Shown here: positions 43,807-52,876 of the stretch, piece after piece | How the letters are laid out: the number at the start of each line of letters is the position of its first letter | Position numbering within the stretch: the first letter of the stretch is position 1 | Assembly (NCBI RefSeq): GCF_001484965.1 | Contig: NZ_KQ947393.1 | Location: 200,234-264,233, forward strand | Direction: 5' to 3' | Length of the DNA: 64,000 bases | Origin: Shouchella shacheensis | GTDB taxonomy: Bacteria > Bacillota > Bacilli > Bacillales > Bacillaceae_D | Notes under the pieces: generated by a model | What the model saw: only the letters and a program-made list of their open reading frames with translations | Told to the model about the DNA's origin: nothing | The model's database searches: none | Made by a program: the position numbers and the translations under genes

Positions 43807-44598
43807 TTACGACGTGGTTTGACTGACAAGCGTTGCAATCGTCTGCCCCATTTTTACATTCGTTCCAGGCTCAATAACAGGAGCAGCGATTCCGGCCTCC
43901 AGCACTAAAATCACCGTGGAGCCAAAGGAGAAATACGCCACTTCCTCCCCCTTTCTCCATACAGACTCATGCTTCGTCTTGACGATGCTATTAATATTGA
44001 CAGCGCCGATGCTGATAAGGGCAAGCCTCTCCCCTTTCGCCCCCTTCAGGACAGAAACGAGACGCTTGTTTCGGGACAGCGGTTTCCTTCCGTACCTTAA
44101 CCCCCATTCATTGACCGGATAGGAACGCCCGCCGAGCATCCATTCATCGGTACATGTAGCGTGCAACGGGCTATGAATACGGTGGTAATCTCGAGGGCTT
44201 AAATAGAGGATGAAATAGGTGCCTTTCGCGTACGTCTTCGCCATCTCTTCACTCCCGAGCATTTCTGCAAAGCTGTAGCGCTGCCCTTTCACCTCGAATT
44301 GAACATCGTTTGAGAGCGTACCGACCTCTGCACATCTTCCATCCACAGGCGAGATAAGATTCCTTGGAGACGCAGAAATCGAGCGCACGTCCTCTCGCAA
44401 TTCGCGCGTAAACAGCTCGTGCAAACTCTGAAAGGAATCTACAGAGTCTTTGGCTTCAGCCATCTCTAAGCGAAACGTCTTGCAAAAAGACGGGATCAGC
44501 GGCCTTGACAGCCTTGACTTGGCAAAACGTTGCAATAGACTTGAGAATAACTTATGATTATGCAGTTCTATACAGGCTCGAAAGAATCCTTGTTTCAA
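43807..44598 (-). CDS. psd: Phosphatidylserine decarboxylase
   Basis: 263 residues, the length of B. subtilis Psd, from TTG 44598 (AAAGGTGAG upstream; MKQGFFRACIELHNHKL). Proenzyme cleavage occurs at GS in SFGSTVIL, the LGST equivalent, producing the pyruvoyl group. SPVDGR and LSPRDYHRIHSP are the catalytic segments. It converts phosphatidylserine to phosphatidylethanolamine and is divergent from pssA, which makes its substrate. Confidence 0.95.
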   Translation of the reverse strand: MKQGFFRACIELHNHKLFSSLLQRFAKSRLSRPLIPSFCKTFRLEMAEAKDSVDSFQSLHELFTRELREDVRSISASPRNLISPVDGRCAEVGTLSNDVQFEVKGQRYSFAEMLGSEEMAKTYAKGTYFILYLSPRDYHRIHSPLHATCTDEWMLGGRSYPVNEWGLRYGRKPLSRNKRLVSVLKGAKGERLALISIGAVNINSIVKTKHESVWRKGEEVAYFSFGSTVILVLEAGIAAPVIEPGTNVKMGQTIATLVSQTTS

Positions 44599-44656
44599 GT
44601 AACTCACCTTTTCAGCGTCTATTTGGATGGTAGAAGCAGACGTTATCATTGATTTG

Positions 44657-44665
44657 TGCTATAAT
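44657..44665 (+). promoter_or_regulatory. Extended -10 promoter of pssA
   Basis: TGCTATAAT, a consensus extended -10, about 50 bp before the pssA start; no good -35. Confidence 0.6.
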
Positions 44666-44713
44666 TTACCTTTAAGATCAAGGGCATTCTACAGCCCTAA
44701 AGGAGTGAAGCGA

Positions 44714-45250
44714 ATGGACCTACTCAGTCAGCTTGACAATACGTTGAAAAAGCTGAAAGGTCAAGTAGCGAACTTGCTGACGCTGATCAATCTAAGTTTT
44801 GGAGCTCTTGCTATTATCTATATTCTTCAAGGAATGACCCGAACAGGGCTACTGCTTATCCTGATTGCCGCTATCTTTGACCGGCTTGATGGCCTTGTCG
44901 CTCGTAAGTTAAAAATTGAATCTGAGCTCGGCAAACAGCTTGATTCAATGAGTGACATGGTCTCATTCGGCATTGCCCCTGCGCTGTTGATCTATCAAGC
45001 AGAACTATCATCGCTAGGGATGACCGGAATGTTGCCTGTCGTTGTCTATATGTCTTGCGGGGCTCTTCGGCTAGCACGCTTTAACATCAGCGACACTGGT
45101 TCTGAATTTGTCGGTCTGCCGATCACCGCCGCAGGCTGTATTCTTGCCCTGCTATTATTGTTTTCCCCCCTCTCCAGTTCAGCCTTTGCGATCGTTACGC
45201 TACTTCTCTCATTGCTCATGATTAGCGTCTTTCGTATAAAAAAAATCTAG
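44714..45250 (+). CDS. pssA: CDP-diacylglycerol-serine O-phosphatidyltransferase
   Basis: 178 residues from ATG 44714, AAAGGAGTG upstream. The CDP-alcohol phosphotransferase motif D-G-x2-A-R-x8-G-x3-D-x3-D is complete (DGLVARKL ... GKQLDSMSD). About six helices. It makes phosphatidylserine for Psd, encoded divergently. Confidence 0.96.
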   Translation: MDLLSQLDNTLKKLKGQVANLLTLINLSFGALAIIYILQGMTRTGLLLILIAAIFDRLDGLVARKLKIESELGKQLDSMSDMVSFGIAPALLIYQAELSSLGMTGMLPVVVYMSCGALRLARFNISDTGSEFVGLPITAAGCILALLLLFSPLSSSAFAIVTLLLSLLMISVFRIKKI

Positions 45251-45383
45251 CGATTCTCTTCGTATCTTCGCAAGATTAGCAGAAAATCAATCGTCTGCTT
45301 TCTTTTCATTCGCTGTTTACCTAGAGAAATCTCAAAAAGCATGAAAAATACGGGTAGACATGCGTTAATTTCCGTCTAAAGGC

Positions 45384-45412
45384 TTGACACCACTGGCGTA
45401 GATGAGTAAATT
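45384..45412 (+). promoter_or_regulatory. SigA promoter of hbs
   Basis: TTGACA (45384-45389), 17 bp, TAAATT (45407-45412), giving a leader of about 108 nt. Confidence 0.75.
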
Positions 45413-45430
45413 AAGGGCAGGCGTTCATCC

Positions 45431-45458
45431 TGTCGATCTTTGCAAGATTGGATCGACA
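45431..45458 (+). other. Leader hairpin of hbs
   Basis: TGTCGATC/GATCGACA with a 12-nt loop near the 5' end of the transcript and no T-tract. A stabilising 5' stem is one possibility. Confidence 0.5.
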
Positions 45459-45526
45459 TCTTCATCACGAAAGACTGATCATGGAATGATGGTTTTTACT
45501 AAAGATACGAAAGGGAGTTATCAAAA

Positions 45527-45802
45527 ATGAACAAAACAGATCTAATCAATGCAGTAAGTGAACAAGCAGACATTTCTAAGAAAGATGCATCGAAAGCGGT
45601 TGACGCCGTATTTGACGGTATCACTGAATCTCTTGTAAAAGGGGATAAAATTCAACTTGTTGGTTTTGGGAGCTTTGAAGTTCGTGAGCGTTCTTCCCGT
45701 AAAGGCCGCAACCCACAAACAGGAGAGGAAATTGAAATTCCGGCTACAAAGAACCCGGCGTTCAAGCCAGGCAAACAGCTTAAAGACGCTGTGAATGAAT
45801 AA
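45527..45802 (+). CDS. hbs: DNA-binding protein HU
   Basis: 91 residues, full-length [40 protein letters not shown] and the DNA-wrapping arm [27 protein letters not shown] precedes the ATG. Abundant nucleoid protein. Confidence 0.98.
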   Translation: MNKTDLINAVSEQADISKKDASKAVDAVFDGITESLVKGDKIQLVGFGSFEVRERSSRKGRNPQTGEEIEIPATKNPAFKPGKQLKDAVNE

Positions 45803-45831
45803 TAGACTGACCAAAAATCCATACACTGTCA

Positions 45832-45920
45832 CCACTAGGGGGGCTGGCGAACGCTAGCTGAGAGAGGTACGGCCTTGACCCTATGGACCTGATCTAGGTA
45901 ACACTAGCGGAGGGAAGTGG
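45832..45920 (+). promoter_or_regulatory. TPP riboswitch aptamer (THI element)
   Basis: P1 arms CCACT/AGTGG close the element. The pyrimidine-sensor CTGAGA (45858-45863), ACCTGATCT and the pyrophosphate-sensor GCGGAGGGAAG are all present. The 3' strand GGGAAGTGGGGC can pair with GCCCCTTCCC of the downstream terminator, so ligand binding should release the terminator. Confidence 0.96.
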
Positions 45921-45959
45921 GGCACGAGCGCTACGGGAAATTTCGTCCCGTGCCCTCAA

Positions 45960-46000
45960 AACAGCCCCTTCCCAACGTCGGTGAGAAGGGGCTGTTTTTT
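45960..46000 (+). terminator. TPP-controlled terminator
   Basis: AACAGCCCCTTC/GAAGGGGCTGTT stem and TTTTTT, ending 20 bases before the ylmB start. It forms when TPP holds the aptamer strand. Confidence 0.92.
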
Positions 46001-46019
46001 GTTGGACAAGGAAAGAGGA

Positions 46020-47294
46020 ATGGACACATTCCAGCTACACGAAGCAATCGACCGCCGCCAAGACGAGCTGCTTGAACTGGTGCAAACATTAATTCAGTTT
46101 GAAACGCCAAGCCCACCTGCGAGAAATACGGCAGACGCCCAGCAGTATATTGCGTCATATCTAGCTAACTACGGCTTTAGCATTGACACATGGGATGTCT
46201 ACCCAGGTGACCCGAATGTCGTCGCCACCAAACACGGCTCAAAAAGTGAGAGTTACCAAAGTCTGCTGTTGAATGGCCACATTGACGTCGCCGCCGTAGA
46301 AGAGGACGAGCCTTGGACGACTCCTCCCTTCTCCGCTTCCATCCGTCACGGTTATCTGTACGGACGTGGAGCTGCCGATATGAAGGGTGGGCTTGGCACT
46401 AGCTTGTTCCTCTTGAAGCTATTCGATGAACTTAACATCAAGCTTGGCGGGGATCTCCTACTGCACTCCGTGGTAGGTGAAGAAGTAGGTGAAGCCGGGA
46501 CAAAGCAGTGCCTTGAACGAGGCCATACCGCCGATTTTGCCATTGTTTGTGACACGAGCGACTGCCACATGCAAGGGCAAGGCGGAGTAATCACCGGGTG
46601 GATTACGGTAAAAAGCCCGACCACTCATCATGATGGCACGCGCCGACAAATGATTCATGCTGGCGGCGGAGTCCACGGAGCAAGCGCAATTGAAAAAATG
46701 ATGACCCTTATTGAAAGTTTGCAAGTTTTGGAACGACACTGGGCCGTTACAAAATCTCACCCTGGTTTTCCAGCTGGTACAACAACGATTAATCCTGCCG
46801 TCATTGAAGGTGGACGTCATCCAGCCTTTATCGCCGATGAATGTTCGCTGTGGATCACTGTGCACTACTACCCGAATGAATCCCATGAAACGGTTACTGC
46901 TGAAATTGAAGAAGCCGTGCTCGCTCGTGCCCAAAGCGATCCGTGGTTAAAAGAACACCCACCAACCTTCCGCTGGGGCGGCACGTCGATGATCGAGGAC
47001 CGCGGCGAGATTTTTCCCGCTCTGCCAATTGATCCTCATTGGGAAGCCCTCCCTCCTCTGCGAGACGCGCACAGACAAGCGTTTGGCACGGCACTCAAGG
47101 AGGGGATGTCGACAAGCGTCACCGACGGCGGTTGGCTCGCAGAAGGAGGTGTGCCTGCCGTCATTTATGGCCCAGGACAAATGAAGCATGCGCACAGTGT
47201 AGACGAACGCATTCGTATTGATGACTTACTGACGTACACGAAGTCACTGGCGACCTTTATTTTGACCTGGTGCAACACCAAGAAAGAAACCTGA
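46020..47294 (+). CDS. ylmB: YlmB-type formylaminopyrimidine deformylase (M20 family)
   Basis: 424 residues from ATG 46020; AAGG lies eight bases upstream, right after the riboswitch terminator. M20 metal site: LNGHIDVAAVEEDEPW, GRGAADMKGG, GEEVGEAG. The family is broad (ArgE/DapE), but control by a TPP riboswitch and linkage to thiD and tenA point to YlmB. That enzyme deformylates the pyrimidine breakdown product of thiamine to amino-HMP, which TenA then converts. Confidence 0.85.
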   Translation: MDTFQLHEAIDRRQDELLELVQTLIQFETPSPPARNTADAQQYIASYLANYGFSIDTWDVYPGDPNVVATKHGSKSESYQSLLLNGHIDVAAVEEDEPWTTPPFSASIRHGYLYGRGAADMKGGLGTSLFLLKLFDELNIKLGGDLLLHSVVGEEVGEAGTKQCLERGHTADFAIVCDTSDCHMQGQGGVITGWITVKSPTTHHDGTRRQMIHAGGGVHGASAIEKMMTLIESLQVLERHWAVTKSHPGFPAGTTTINPAVIEGGRHPAFIADECSLWITVHYYPNESHETVTAEIEEAVLARAQSDPWLKEHPPTFRWGGTSMIEDRGEIFPALPIDPHWEALPPLRDAHRQAFGTALKEGMSTSVTDGGWLAEGGVPAVIYGPGQMKHAHSVDERIRIDDLLTYTKSLATFILTWCNTKKET

Positions 47295-47327
47295 TCACTA
47301 GACGACTTTTGGAAAGGAATATGTACA

Positions 47328-48158
47328 ATGGCTACCATTTATCGCGCGCTCACCATCGCTGGCACGGACCCGACAGGCGGTGCCGGCATTCAAGCCGATC
47401 TGAAGACATTCCAAGAGCGGGAAGTGTACGGCATGAGCGTCGTGACTTCGCTTGTGGCGCAGAACACCACGGGGGTTCAAGACATCCACCACCTGCCGCT
47501 TGATTTTATTGAGGCTCAGTTTCAATCGGTGATTACGGATATCTATCCGAACGCTGTTAAAACCGGGATGATTGCCACCCCCGAGATGATGTCGCTACTT
47601 AAAGAAAAAATCTCGGACCTTAGCCATACTCACTACGTCTGCGACCCGGTCATGATGGCGAAAAACGGAGATGCCCTCCTCTCTGAAGAAGTTCGTGCTC
47701 ATTTACGCCACACGCTCGTCCCACTGGCTTCGATTGTCACACCCAATATCGCGGAAGCTGAAGACTTGGTGGAAATGACCATTGACACTAGAAAAGATAT
47801 GCAGCAGGCAGCCACGCGCATTGTCAAAGAGCTTGGCGCTCATTCAGCCGTTGTCAAAGGGGGCAGTCTAGCTGGAGAGGCGGTCGATGTCTTTGTCGAC
47901 CAGGCTGGCGCGGTTTTAGAGCTCGATGTTCCGCGGACAGAGACAAGGAACAACCACGGGACAGGGTGTACGTTTTCCGCGGCCATTTGCGCAGAACTGG
48001 CCAAGGGAAGCGAACTTTCAGACGCCGTGCAAACGGCAAAAATTTTCATATCAGATGCGATTGCCTACCAGCTCAATCTCGGACACGGCCACGGGCCGAC
48101 CAATCACTGGGGCCATCGCTTACAAGGCTTACCCCACCCACAAACCAACGAGGAGTGA
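47328..48158 (+). CDS. thiD: Hydroxymethylpyrimidine/phosphomethylpyrimidine kinase
   Basis: 276 residues, ribokinase fold. ALTIAGTDPTGGAGIQADL at the N-terminus and the anion-hole NNHGTGCTFSAA. It phosphorylates HMP to HMP-PP. Usual relatives have AGSDxSGGAG; here the serines are threonines. It lies downstream of ylmB in the TPP-controlled unit. A pyridoxal kinase activity is a less likely alternative. Confidence 0.9.
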   Translation: MATIYRALTIAGTDPTGGAGIQADLKTFQEREVYGMSVVTSLVAQNTTGVQDIHHLPLDFIEAQFQSVITDIYPNAVKTGMIATPEMMSLLKEKISDLSHTHYVCDPVMMAKNGDALLSEEVRAHLRHTLVPLASIVTPNIAEAEDLVEMTIDTRKDMQQAATRIVKELGAHSAVVKGGSLAGEAVDVFVDQAGAVLELDVPRTETRNNHGTGCTFSAAICAELAKGSELSDAVQTAKIFISDAIAYQLNLGHGHGPTNHWGHRLQGLPHPQTNEE

Positions 48159-48162
48159 GACG

Positions 48163-48846
48163 ATGACGTTTTCAAAACGATTGCGTGAGACCGCCGATGA
48201 GATTTGGGCTCAAAGCCATAAACACCCTTTTGTGCAAGGCATTGGCGACGGGTCTTTGGATATCGAATCCTTTAAGTTTTTCATGAAGCAAGACTATGTG
48301 TATTTGATCGATTACGCCCGTGTTTTTGCCGTTGGCAGTCTCAAAGCCACCCGTCTCGAGACAATGGCCGCCTTTGCTAAACATCTCGATGCAACGCTGA
48401 ATGTGGAAATGGGCTTGCATCGCTCGTATGCCGCTCGCCTTGGCATCACCCGAGAAGAGCTCGAAGCGACAAAACCAGCACCAACGACGCTCGCCTACAG
48501 TAGCTACATGCTCGCTATCGGCCAGCGCGGCTCCCTTGCTGAACTGATTGCCGCGGTTCTCCCCTGCGCCTGGAGCTATTATGAAATTGGCAAAGAGCTT
48601 GCCAAGCGTCCAGGCGCAACGGAAGAGGAAACATACGGAGAGTGGATATCGATGTATGCATCCGACGAATTCGGGGAGATCGCCCAGTGGTTGATCGATT
48701 TGTTGGACGAACTGGCCACAGGGCGTTCGGAAGAGGAACTCCAAGAGCTCGAGAAGATTTTCTTAAACACGAGCCGGTTTGAATACATGTTCTGGGAGAT
48801 GTCTTACCAACAAGCGACGTGGCCGCTGGCGGAAACGGCGGAGTAG
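48163..48846 (+). CDS. tenA: Thiaminase II (aminopyrimidine aminohydrolase) TenA
   Basis: 227 residues from ATG 48163, AGGAGTGAG upstream. All-helical TenA fold with the catalytic cysteine at position 135 (VLPCAWSYYEIG) and MKQDYVYLIDYARVF at the active site. It hydrolyses amino-HMP to HMP in thiamine salvage. Four bases after thiD. Confidence 0.94.
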   Translation: MTFSKRLRETADEIWAQSHKHPFVQGIGDGSLDIESFKFFMKQDYVYLIDYARVFAVGSLKATRLETMAAFAKHLDATLNVEMGLHRSYAARLGITREELEATKPAPTTLAYSSYMLAIGQRGSLAELIAAVLPCAWSYYEIGKELAKRPGATEEETYGEWISMYASDEFGEIAQWLIDLLDELATGRSEEELQELEKIFLNTSRFEYMFWEMSYQQATWPLAETAE

Positions 48847-48854
48847 CAGTACAA

Positions 48855-48893
48855 CGCTTTTCGCTTCTTAAGAATTTACTGAAGCGAAAAGCG
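48855..48893 (+). terminator. Hairpin after tenA
   Basis: 13-bp perfect stem CGCTTTTCGCTTC/GAAGCGAAAAGCG with a 13-nt loop, nine bases after the tenA stop. No U-tract follows, so termination strength is uncertain. Confidence 0.5.
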
Positions 48894-49079
48894 CTAGTTA
48901 ACCTCTTCCTCGTTAAGTGCTCGAGCGTCACTCTCCGAAAATAGCGTTGTAACGGCAATATCAAAATCAAAGACTGTAACCTCGACTTCTTCAAACTAAA
49001 TCTTCCTCGTTTAGATTACGAATATGGTACACTTAATAAGTACTCGAATTGTAACAATGAAACATACGAGGTGATTTTT

Positions 49080-49304
49080 TTGTTCACTGTTTTGCTGGGT
49101 TTGATGTCTCTTTTGCTCGTTTCTCTTCTTAAAAACTCCCTTTTATTTCAAATTATTGGTCTTGTAGTAGCTATTTTTAACCTTTTCTATATTAGCAAAA
49201 ACAAAGATTTGACTTCATCTGTGAAAATTAGCGGGACAATCCTCTCCTTGTTAGTGATCATAATATTTGTAATAGTTTCAATGTGGATGGGAACATCGAA
49301 TTAA
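49080..49304 (+). CDS. Hypothetical small membrane protein
   Basis: 74 residues from TTG 49080; GAGGTG is six bases upstream (a GTG at 49071 would overlap the SD). Two or three strongly hydrophobic helices with a short polar loop KNKDLTSSVK. No family recognised. The base composition is more A/T-rich than the neighbours. Confidence 0.6.
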   Translation: MFTVLLGLMSLLLVSLLKNSLLFQIIGLVVAIFNLFYISKNKDLTSSVKISGTILSLLVIIIFVIVSMWMGTSN

Positions 49305-49478
49305 ACACGGCACAACAGGTTGGATAACTAACTACTTGGCTTTTTATCACTCTTCGTCAATAACCAGGAGGGGTCGCTTCGCTTTTACCTGTGTATGCAT
49401 CAAGTTTCGAAAAATTTCCTCTTGACCGCGCTGCTAAGCTCACACAAAAGCCCCCCCAATGTGACTGCTTTGCCCTTT

Positions 49479-50189
49479 CTAACTCCTTCTTCCTTGACTA
49501 TCCTTATAGAACTCATGAAACAGCTTCATCAGTGCACGTTTCTCAATTCGCGACACATAGCTTCTAGAGATGTTCAGCGCTTTGGCGATCTCACGCTGAG
49601 TACGTTCTTCTTCCAAGTTTAAGCCAAAACGCCCGACAATGACTTCTTTCTCACGCTCATCTAAGACGTGAATGTATTTGTAGATCTGTTTCTTTTCCAT
49701 TTCCGTTTGAATGACGTCAACAATGTCATCGCCCTCTTCTTGAAGAATGTCGATGAGGGAAATTTCATTGCCTTCCTTATCCGTGCCGATTGGATCCTGC
49801 AGGGAAACATCTTTTTTGACTTTTTTCAAGGCGCGAAGATGCATGAGGATTTCATTTTCAATACAACGGGCCGCGTACGTAGCCAGCTTCGTTCCTTTTC
49901 CTTCCGAATAGCTTTCAATGGCCTTGATTAAGCCAATCGTTCCAATGGATATCAAGTCCTCCGTATCCTCGCGTGTGTTCTCAAATTTCTTAACAATGTG
50001 TGCCACTAGCCGCAAGTTATGTTCAATAAGCAAATTGCGTGCTTCACTGTCTCCTTCAGCCATGCGCGCTAAGTATTTTTTTTCGTCCTCCTTTGAGAGC
50101 GGTTGCGGGAATGCGTTGTTCTTGACATAGGAGACAAACACAATGACTTCCTTCACAAAGTACGTAATGGCTGCAATGATTCCGGACAT
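49479..50189 (-). CDS. sigK: RNA polymerase sporulation sigma factor SigK
   Basis: 236 residues in one uninterrupted frame, so no skin-type element splits it. Pro-sequence [20 protein letters not shown] is followed by [12 protein letters not shown]; cleavage by SpoIVFB is expected between S20 and Y21. Region 2 ([18 protein letters not shown]) and region 4 helix-turn-helix ([20 protein letters not shown]) are intact. Late mother-cell transcription. Confidence 0.97.
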   Translation of the reverse strand: MSGIIAAITYFVKEVIVFVSYVKNNAFPQPLSKEDEKKYLARMAEGDSEARNLLIEHNLRLVAHIVKKFENTREDTEDLISIGTIGLIKAIESYSEGKGTKLATYAARCIENEILMHLRALKKVKKDVSLQDPIGTDKEGNEISLIDILQEEGDDIVDVIQTEMEKKQIYKYIHVLDEREKEVIVGRFGLNLEEERTQREIAKALNISRSYVSRIEKRALMKLFHEFYKDSQGRRS

Positions 50190-50488
50190 ACCCTCACCTC
50201 CAGGTTGCTACTTCATAGCTATGCAAAGTTGGGCTTGGGTGTGTCTGTACGAATGAATTTTGCCTTGGAGGCGTCTGTAACTGCTAAACTAAAGTAGACC
50301 GTTTCCGCTAGATAAAAATGAACACTTTTTTTCCAGGGGGTAACGGGGTGGCAGCACTCCTTTCGCTTTTTCCTCCCTCCCCCATCTGAAGAGACAATTA
50401 TTCCTGCTACTGTTTAAGCCTACGCACAGAGCGGCAAGTGAAACCTTGCTGCTGATACGCTTGAAAATGAGCCGAATACGTTGTAGAC

Positions 50489-50534
50489 TATAATTATTCT
50501 TTTCGATATCGAGGTTCTATATTGTTTTTCGATA
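50489..50534 (+). promoter_or_regulatory. Possible promoter and operator of padR-chrA
   Basis: TATAAT (50489-50494) is followed by two direct copies of TTTTCGATA (50500-50508 and 50526-50534), 26 bp apart. They could be sites for the PadR protein encoded next. No good -35 is seen. The remainder of 50190-50488 holds nothing I can identify. Confidence 0.35.
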
Positions 50535-50556
50535 ATGTGAGGATGGAGGTGAATGC

Positions 50557-50865
50557 ATGGAAGATAAACTGTTTCGGAGGTTATTTTTAGGATTTATTCA
50601 AATACATATCCTACACCACGCGAAAGAAGCTCCAATCTATGGGGTCTGGATGCTTGAAGAATTGAAGGAACATGGCTATACGATTAGCTCAGGTACGCTC
50701 TATCCGATCTTACACACTATGGAGGCTGATGGACTTCTTACGAAGGAAGAGCGAAATGTAGAAGGGAAAATTAGAAAGTACTATTCAACTACCAACAAAG
50801 GAAACACGGTTTTGATTGAAGCTAGAAAAAAAGCCTATGAGCTTTTTAAAGAGATTAAAGACTAG
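50557..50865 (+). CDS. PadR family transcriptional regulator
   Basis: 102 residues. Winged helix with the PadR core APIYGVWMLEELKE and SSGTLYPILHTMEADGLL, and a short C-terminal helix. GGAGGTG precedes the ATG. It is 17 bp ahead of the chromate transporter gene, which it probably controls. Confidence 0.92.
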   Translation: MEDKLFRRLFLGFIQIHILHHAKEAPIYGVWMLEELKEHGYTISSGTLYPILHTMEADGLLTKEERNVEGKIRKYYSTTNKGNTVLIEARKKAYELFKEIKD

Positions 50866-50882
50866 CAAAAGGGAGTTGTACG

Positions 50883-52058
50883 ATGAACCGATTAAAACAA
50901 CTAGTTGAAATTCTTATGGTCTCAACCAGGCTAGGTTTAACGTCATTTGGAGGACCTGTCGCTCACTTAGGGTATTTTCATGACGAATATGTGCGAAGAA
51001 GAAAATGGCTGGATGAACGTAGTTATGCTGATTTGGTCGCCCTTTGTCAGTTCTTACCGGGTCCAGCCAGTAGTCAAGTGGGAATAGGCATCGGGGTGAT
51101 GCGAGCAGGAATACTGGGTGGTTTGATATCTTTTGTTGGATTCACACTGCCTTCCGTTCTTGTGCTCATCGTTTTTGCTTTATTTGCTCAAAATTTTGGC
51201 ATTGGAGAAGCGGGATTTATACAGGGGCTGAAAATCGTCGCTGTCGCCGTTGTCGCCCATGCCATTCTAGGGATGGCCCAAAAGTTAACCCCTGATTTAA
51301 AACGAAAAGCGATCGCACTTTTCGCTTTAGTCGGTACATTGTTATGGCCGACTGCGTTTACTCAAGTGGGCGTGATTGTCATCGCCGGTTTCGTGGGGTA
51401 TTGGATGTATAAACAAACCCAAAGCGATGAGGAATCAACCGCACCATTCCCTATTTCCCGTCGCTTTGCGAGTCTGTGCCTGACTGTATTCTTTGGGCTG
51501 CTCCTTGGTTTGCCCCTTTTGAGTAGTGTTACTTCCATGAGCTGGATCACCATGTTTGACAGTTTTTATCGAGCCGGTTCGTTAGTATTCGGGGGCGGGC
51601 ATGTGGTATTACCCTTGTTGGAACGTGAATTCGTTCCTACTGGATGGATTAGTGAAGAAGCATTTCTCGCAGGATACGGCGCAGCTCAGGCAGTCCCAGG
51701 ACCGCTATTTACATTCGCAGCCTATATCGGTGCAGTCATGAATGGATGGTCTGGCGGAATACTAGCAACAATTGCCATCTTCTTGCCAGCATTCCTTCTT
51801 ATTGTCGGTGTTTTGCCGTTTTGGAACACCTTACGTCGGAATTCTACCATTAAGGGAGCGTTAATGGGGGTCAATGCGGCAGTCGTTGGGATTTTAATTT
51901 CTGCCTTTTATCATCCAATCTGGACGAGTTCGATCTTAGCTCCACTTGATTTTGCCTTTGCTGCGATCTTGTTTAGCATGCTTGTCTATTGGAAATTGCC
52001 TCCATGGATCATCGTTTTAACGGGTGCCATCGGCGGATCGCTTCTAGCCCTCTTATGA
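50883..52058 (+). CDS. chrA: Chromate transporter ChrA
   Basis: 391 residues with two homologous CHR domains. The first has STRLGLTSFGGPVAHLGYF and QFLPGPASSQVG, the second FYRAGSLVFGGGHVVLPLL and AQAVPGPLFTFAAYIGA. A two-domain ChrA of about 400 residues exports chromate; sulfate-like anions are an alternative substrate. Co-transcribed with padR. Confidence 0.95.
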   Translation: MNRLKQLVEILMVSTRLGLTSFGGPVAHLGYFHDEYVRRRKWLDERSYADLVALCQFLPGPASSQVGIGIGVMRAGILGGLISFVGFTLPSVLVLIVFALFAQNFGIGEAGFIQGLKIVAVAVVAHAILGMAQKLTPDLKRKAIALFALVGTLLWPTAFTQVGVIVIAGFVGYWMYKQTQSDEESTAPFPISRRFASLCLTVFFGLLLGLPLLSSVTSMSWITMFDSFYRAGSLVFGGGHVVLPLLEREFVPTGWISEEAFLAGYGAAQAVPGPLFTFAAYIGAVMNGWSGGILATIAIFLPAFLLIVGVLPFWNTLRRNSTIKGALMGVNAAVVGILISAFYHPIWTSSILAPLDFAFAAILFSMLVYWKLPPWIIVLTGAIGGSLLALL

Positions 52059-52129
52059 GGAGGAAAATTCCTTCTCCTCGAGCTTCGAGCTCTTATTCTT
52101 GGGTCAGCTCAAGTCTCCTTTAAAAGCAC

Positions 52130-52163
52130 AAGAGGCGCATCAGGTAAACTTGATGCGCCTCTT
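52130..52163 (+). terminator. Hairpin between convergent chrA and ktrA
   Basis: AAGAGGCGCATCA/TGATGCGCCTCTT, 8-nt loop. No strong T-tract on either strand, but position and stem fit a shared terminator. Confidence 0.55.
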
Positions 52164-52219
52164 AGCATTGGCCGCCCGTACGGATCGATTCGCCAAGATT
52201 TGTCTCCCACCTCCCGCTT

Positions 52220-52876
52220 TTAAATTCCGTCTTTTTCAAAGCGTTTTAAGTCTTTGTTCTCACCAACAACAATTAAAACATCGTTCTCGCTGATCTCGTC
52301 ATCGGGCATCGGCGAAATATTCAACTTATCTCCAGTCTTAATGCCTAAGATCGTGCATCCATATTTCTTTCGGATGTTCAGCCCGGCAAGGGTTTTGCCG
52401 GAAATTTTCTTTGAAGCTTTCAATTCGACAATGCTGTGATCCATTGACAGCTCGATGTAATCAATGACTTTTTCAGAATCGAGGCTATGGGCAATTCTAA
52501 TTCCCATGTCATGCTCTGGGTGAATAATGCGGTCGGCCCCAATCTTCTCAAGCACCCGGTGATGGTGATGATTGCGGGCTTTGACCCATACATTCTCAAC
52601 CTCAAATTCTTTTAAAATGAGGGTGGTTAAAATACTTGCCTGTATATGATCACCGATCGCGACGATAACATAGCTGAAATTGTTGATGCCAATCGACTGC
52701 AATGCTTTTTCATCTGTAGATTCTGCAATGATGGCTCGTGTCGAGAAAGCAATGGCGTCCTCGACTTTTTTCTCATTACGGTCCACAGCCAGCACTTCAT
52801 GGCCAAGTTTATAAAGCTCACTGCAGACACTCGTGCCAAATCGTCCCAGTCCAATAACGGCAAATTGTTTTCGCAT
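52220..52876 (-). CDS. K+ uptake regulatory subunit KtrA/KtrC (RCK)
   Basis: 218 residues from ATG 52876; AAGGAGG eight bases upstream. RCK N domain with FAVIGLGRFGTSV and acidic AVDRNEKKVE for nucleotide binding; C-terminal TrkA-C domain (about 140-215) that can bind c-di-AMP in relatives. It gates a KtrB/KtrD channel. Divergent from the TrkH-family gene at 53406, its likely partner. KtrA and KtrC cannot be separated by eye. Confidence 0.92.
   Translation of the reverse strand: MRKQFAVIGLGRFGTSVCSELYKLGHEVLAVDRNEKKVEDAIAFSTRAIIAESTDEKALQSIGINNFSYVIVAIGDHIQASILTTLILKEFEVENVWVKARNHHHHRVLEKIGADRIIHPEHDMGIRIAHSLDSEKVIDYIELSMDHSIVELKASKKISGKTLAGLNIRKKYGCTILGIKTGDKLNISPMPDDEISENDVLIVVGENKDLKRFEKDGI

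Noticed and set aside
45431-45458. hbs leader hairpin as a riboswitch
   Set aside because: A simple stem without conserved aptamer features or a following terminator.
48172-48744. 190-codon open frame opposite tenA
   Set aside because: Shadow of tenA; no SD and no recognisable domain.
49400-49478. Terminator after sigK
   Set aside because: The best pairing (CAAAGC/GCTTTTG) is weak with a large loop, so it was not listed.
49479-50189. Possible skin-type excision element in sigK
   Set aside because: The gene is one continuous frame with all sigma regions; no recombinase nearby.
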